Origin: Candidatus Wolfebacteria bacterium
Lineage (GTDB): Bacteria; Patescibacteriota; Minisyncoccia; UBA6257; UBA9933
Length of the DNA: 5,201 nt
NCBI GenBank assembly: GCA_026394835.1
Contig: JAPLZW010000059.1
Coordinates: 1 to 5,201 of the forward strand
Direction: 5' to 3'
The position numbers and the translations under genes are program-made. Positions 4,735-5,201 of the stretch are shown piece after piece. Position 1 is the first letter of the stretch. Every line of letters begins with the position of its first letter. The notes beneath the pieces are model-generated. The model worked only from the letters and a program-made list of their open reading frames with translations, had not been told where the DNA came from and searched no databases.

Positions 4735-5201
4735 ATGTATTTAATCCAAACGGTCAGAATACTTGCGCTTATGGGTTTGTCTTTTTTGACGGCTTTATTT
4801 CTCACTCCCGTATTAAGCAAGTATCTTAATAAATATAAACTGGGAAAGCAGATCCGGATAAGCAAAGAAACTCCGATTTACTCCAGGCTCCACTCCGGAA
4901 AAGAGGGAACACCCACGATGGGGGGCATCATTATTTGGTTTACGGTTTTGGGTCTGATACTCCTTCTTTTCCTTTTAAGTTTTTTCTTTGACGGATTTTT
5001 CGGAAATCTTAATCTTTTGGACAGAGCGCAGACTTATTTGCCCGTGGCGGCAATGCTCATCGCGGCGCTCTTGGGCATGATAGACGATGTTTTGGGCGTG
5101 ATGCGGATAGGGCCCAATGGCGGAGGATTAAAAATCAGGCATAAGCTTATAATTTACACGGTAATCGCGGCCTTGGGAGCGTGGTGGTTTTATTACAAAC
5201 T
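4735..5201 (+). CDS. mraY: Phospho-N-acetylmuramoyl-pentapeptide-transferase, N-terminal part (3' end outside window)
   Basis: MraY transfers phospho-MurNAc-pentapeptide from UDP to undecaprenyl phosphate, making lipid I, the first membrane step of peptidoglycan synthesis. The frame is open for 155 codons to the window edge, under half of a usual MraY of roughly 320-360 residues. Visible marks are a first membrane helix (about 9-27), the signature H53-SGK-EGTPTMGG (to 64), a second helix (65-85), a third (102-115) leading into the catalytic M-IDD (Asp117, Asp118) and VLGV, then GLKIRHKL (131-138) and the start of another helix. WecA-like paralogues lack the HxxKxGTPTMGG block, so mraY is the better call. 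The ATG comes 21 bases after the carboxypeptidase stop, behind AT-rich DNA without a Shine-Dalgarno or usable promoter, so it is likely co-transcribed from upstream. Further wall-synthesis genes could follow. Confidence 0.93.
   Translation, partial: MYLIQTVRILALMGLSFLTALFLTPVLSKYLNKYKLGKQIRISKETPIYSRLHSGKEGTPTMGGIIIWFTVLGLILLLFLLSFFFDGFFGNLNLLDRAQTYLPVAAMLIAALLGMIDDVLGVMRIGPNGGGLKIRHKLIIYTVIAALGAWWFYYK

Overview
The window reads as a compact bacterial chromosome segment with every gene on the + strand. The gene set is core rather than accessory: cell-wall and envelope functions plus the Smc-associated proteins ScpA and ScpB. Several traits suggest a member of the Candidate Phyla Radiation (Patescibacteria, Parcubacteria-like): moderate GC, short spacers, almost no Shine-Dalgarno sequences, a secreted 3D-domain protein with the divergent 'VASNFLPLG...VEDRM...RVDIWF' pattern, a membrane-anchored DUF4015 putative glycoside hydrolase, and an scpA/scpB, S11 peptidase, mraY order. 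This placement is inferred from protein style and context. No rRNA or other phylogenetic marker is present.

Layout. Bases 1-182 hold the 3' end of an unrecognised gene, closed by a good intrinsic terminator (187-238). The spacer 183-429 contains a perfect 19-bp inverted repeat (274-292 / 374-392) that touches the -35 box of a strong extended -10 promoter (392-419). This promoter sits so close to the first gene, a secreted 3D-domain protein (430-912), that its mRNA should be nearly leaderless. An 18-bp hairpin with a U-run (922-961) fills the gap to the next gene, a DUF4015 putative glycoside hydrolase (967-2211). One base separates that gene from scpA (2213-2932). A 133-bp spacer then holds a long imperfect palindrome (2937-3046) with an embedded promoter (2954-2982), and is followed by scpB (3066-3659). 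A secreted penicillin-binding D,D-carboxypeptidase (3673-4713) and the first 155 codons of mraY (4735-end) follow at short spacing.

Functional picture. MraY makes lipid I for peptidoglycan synthesis. The S11 enzyme should trim stem peptides outside the membrane. The 3D-domain protein and the DUF4015 protein are probably exported or anchored envelope proteins acting on wall or surface glycans. ScpA and ScpB form the Smc kleisin complex for chromosome segregation. The likely transcription units are 430-912; 967-2932 (glycoside hydrolase-scpA); and 3066 onward (scpB-carboxypeptidase-mraY).

I see no mobile element gene, CRISPR array, tRNA, toxin-antitoxin pair or defence system. The most unusual material is the structured intergenic DNA and the way gene starts are arranged around it, not a new protein system.
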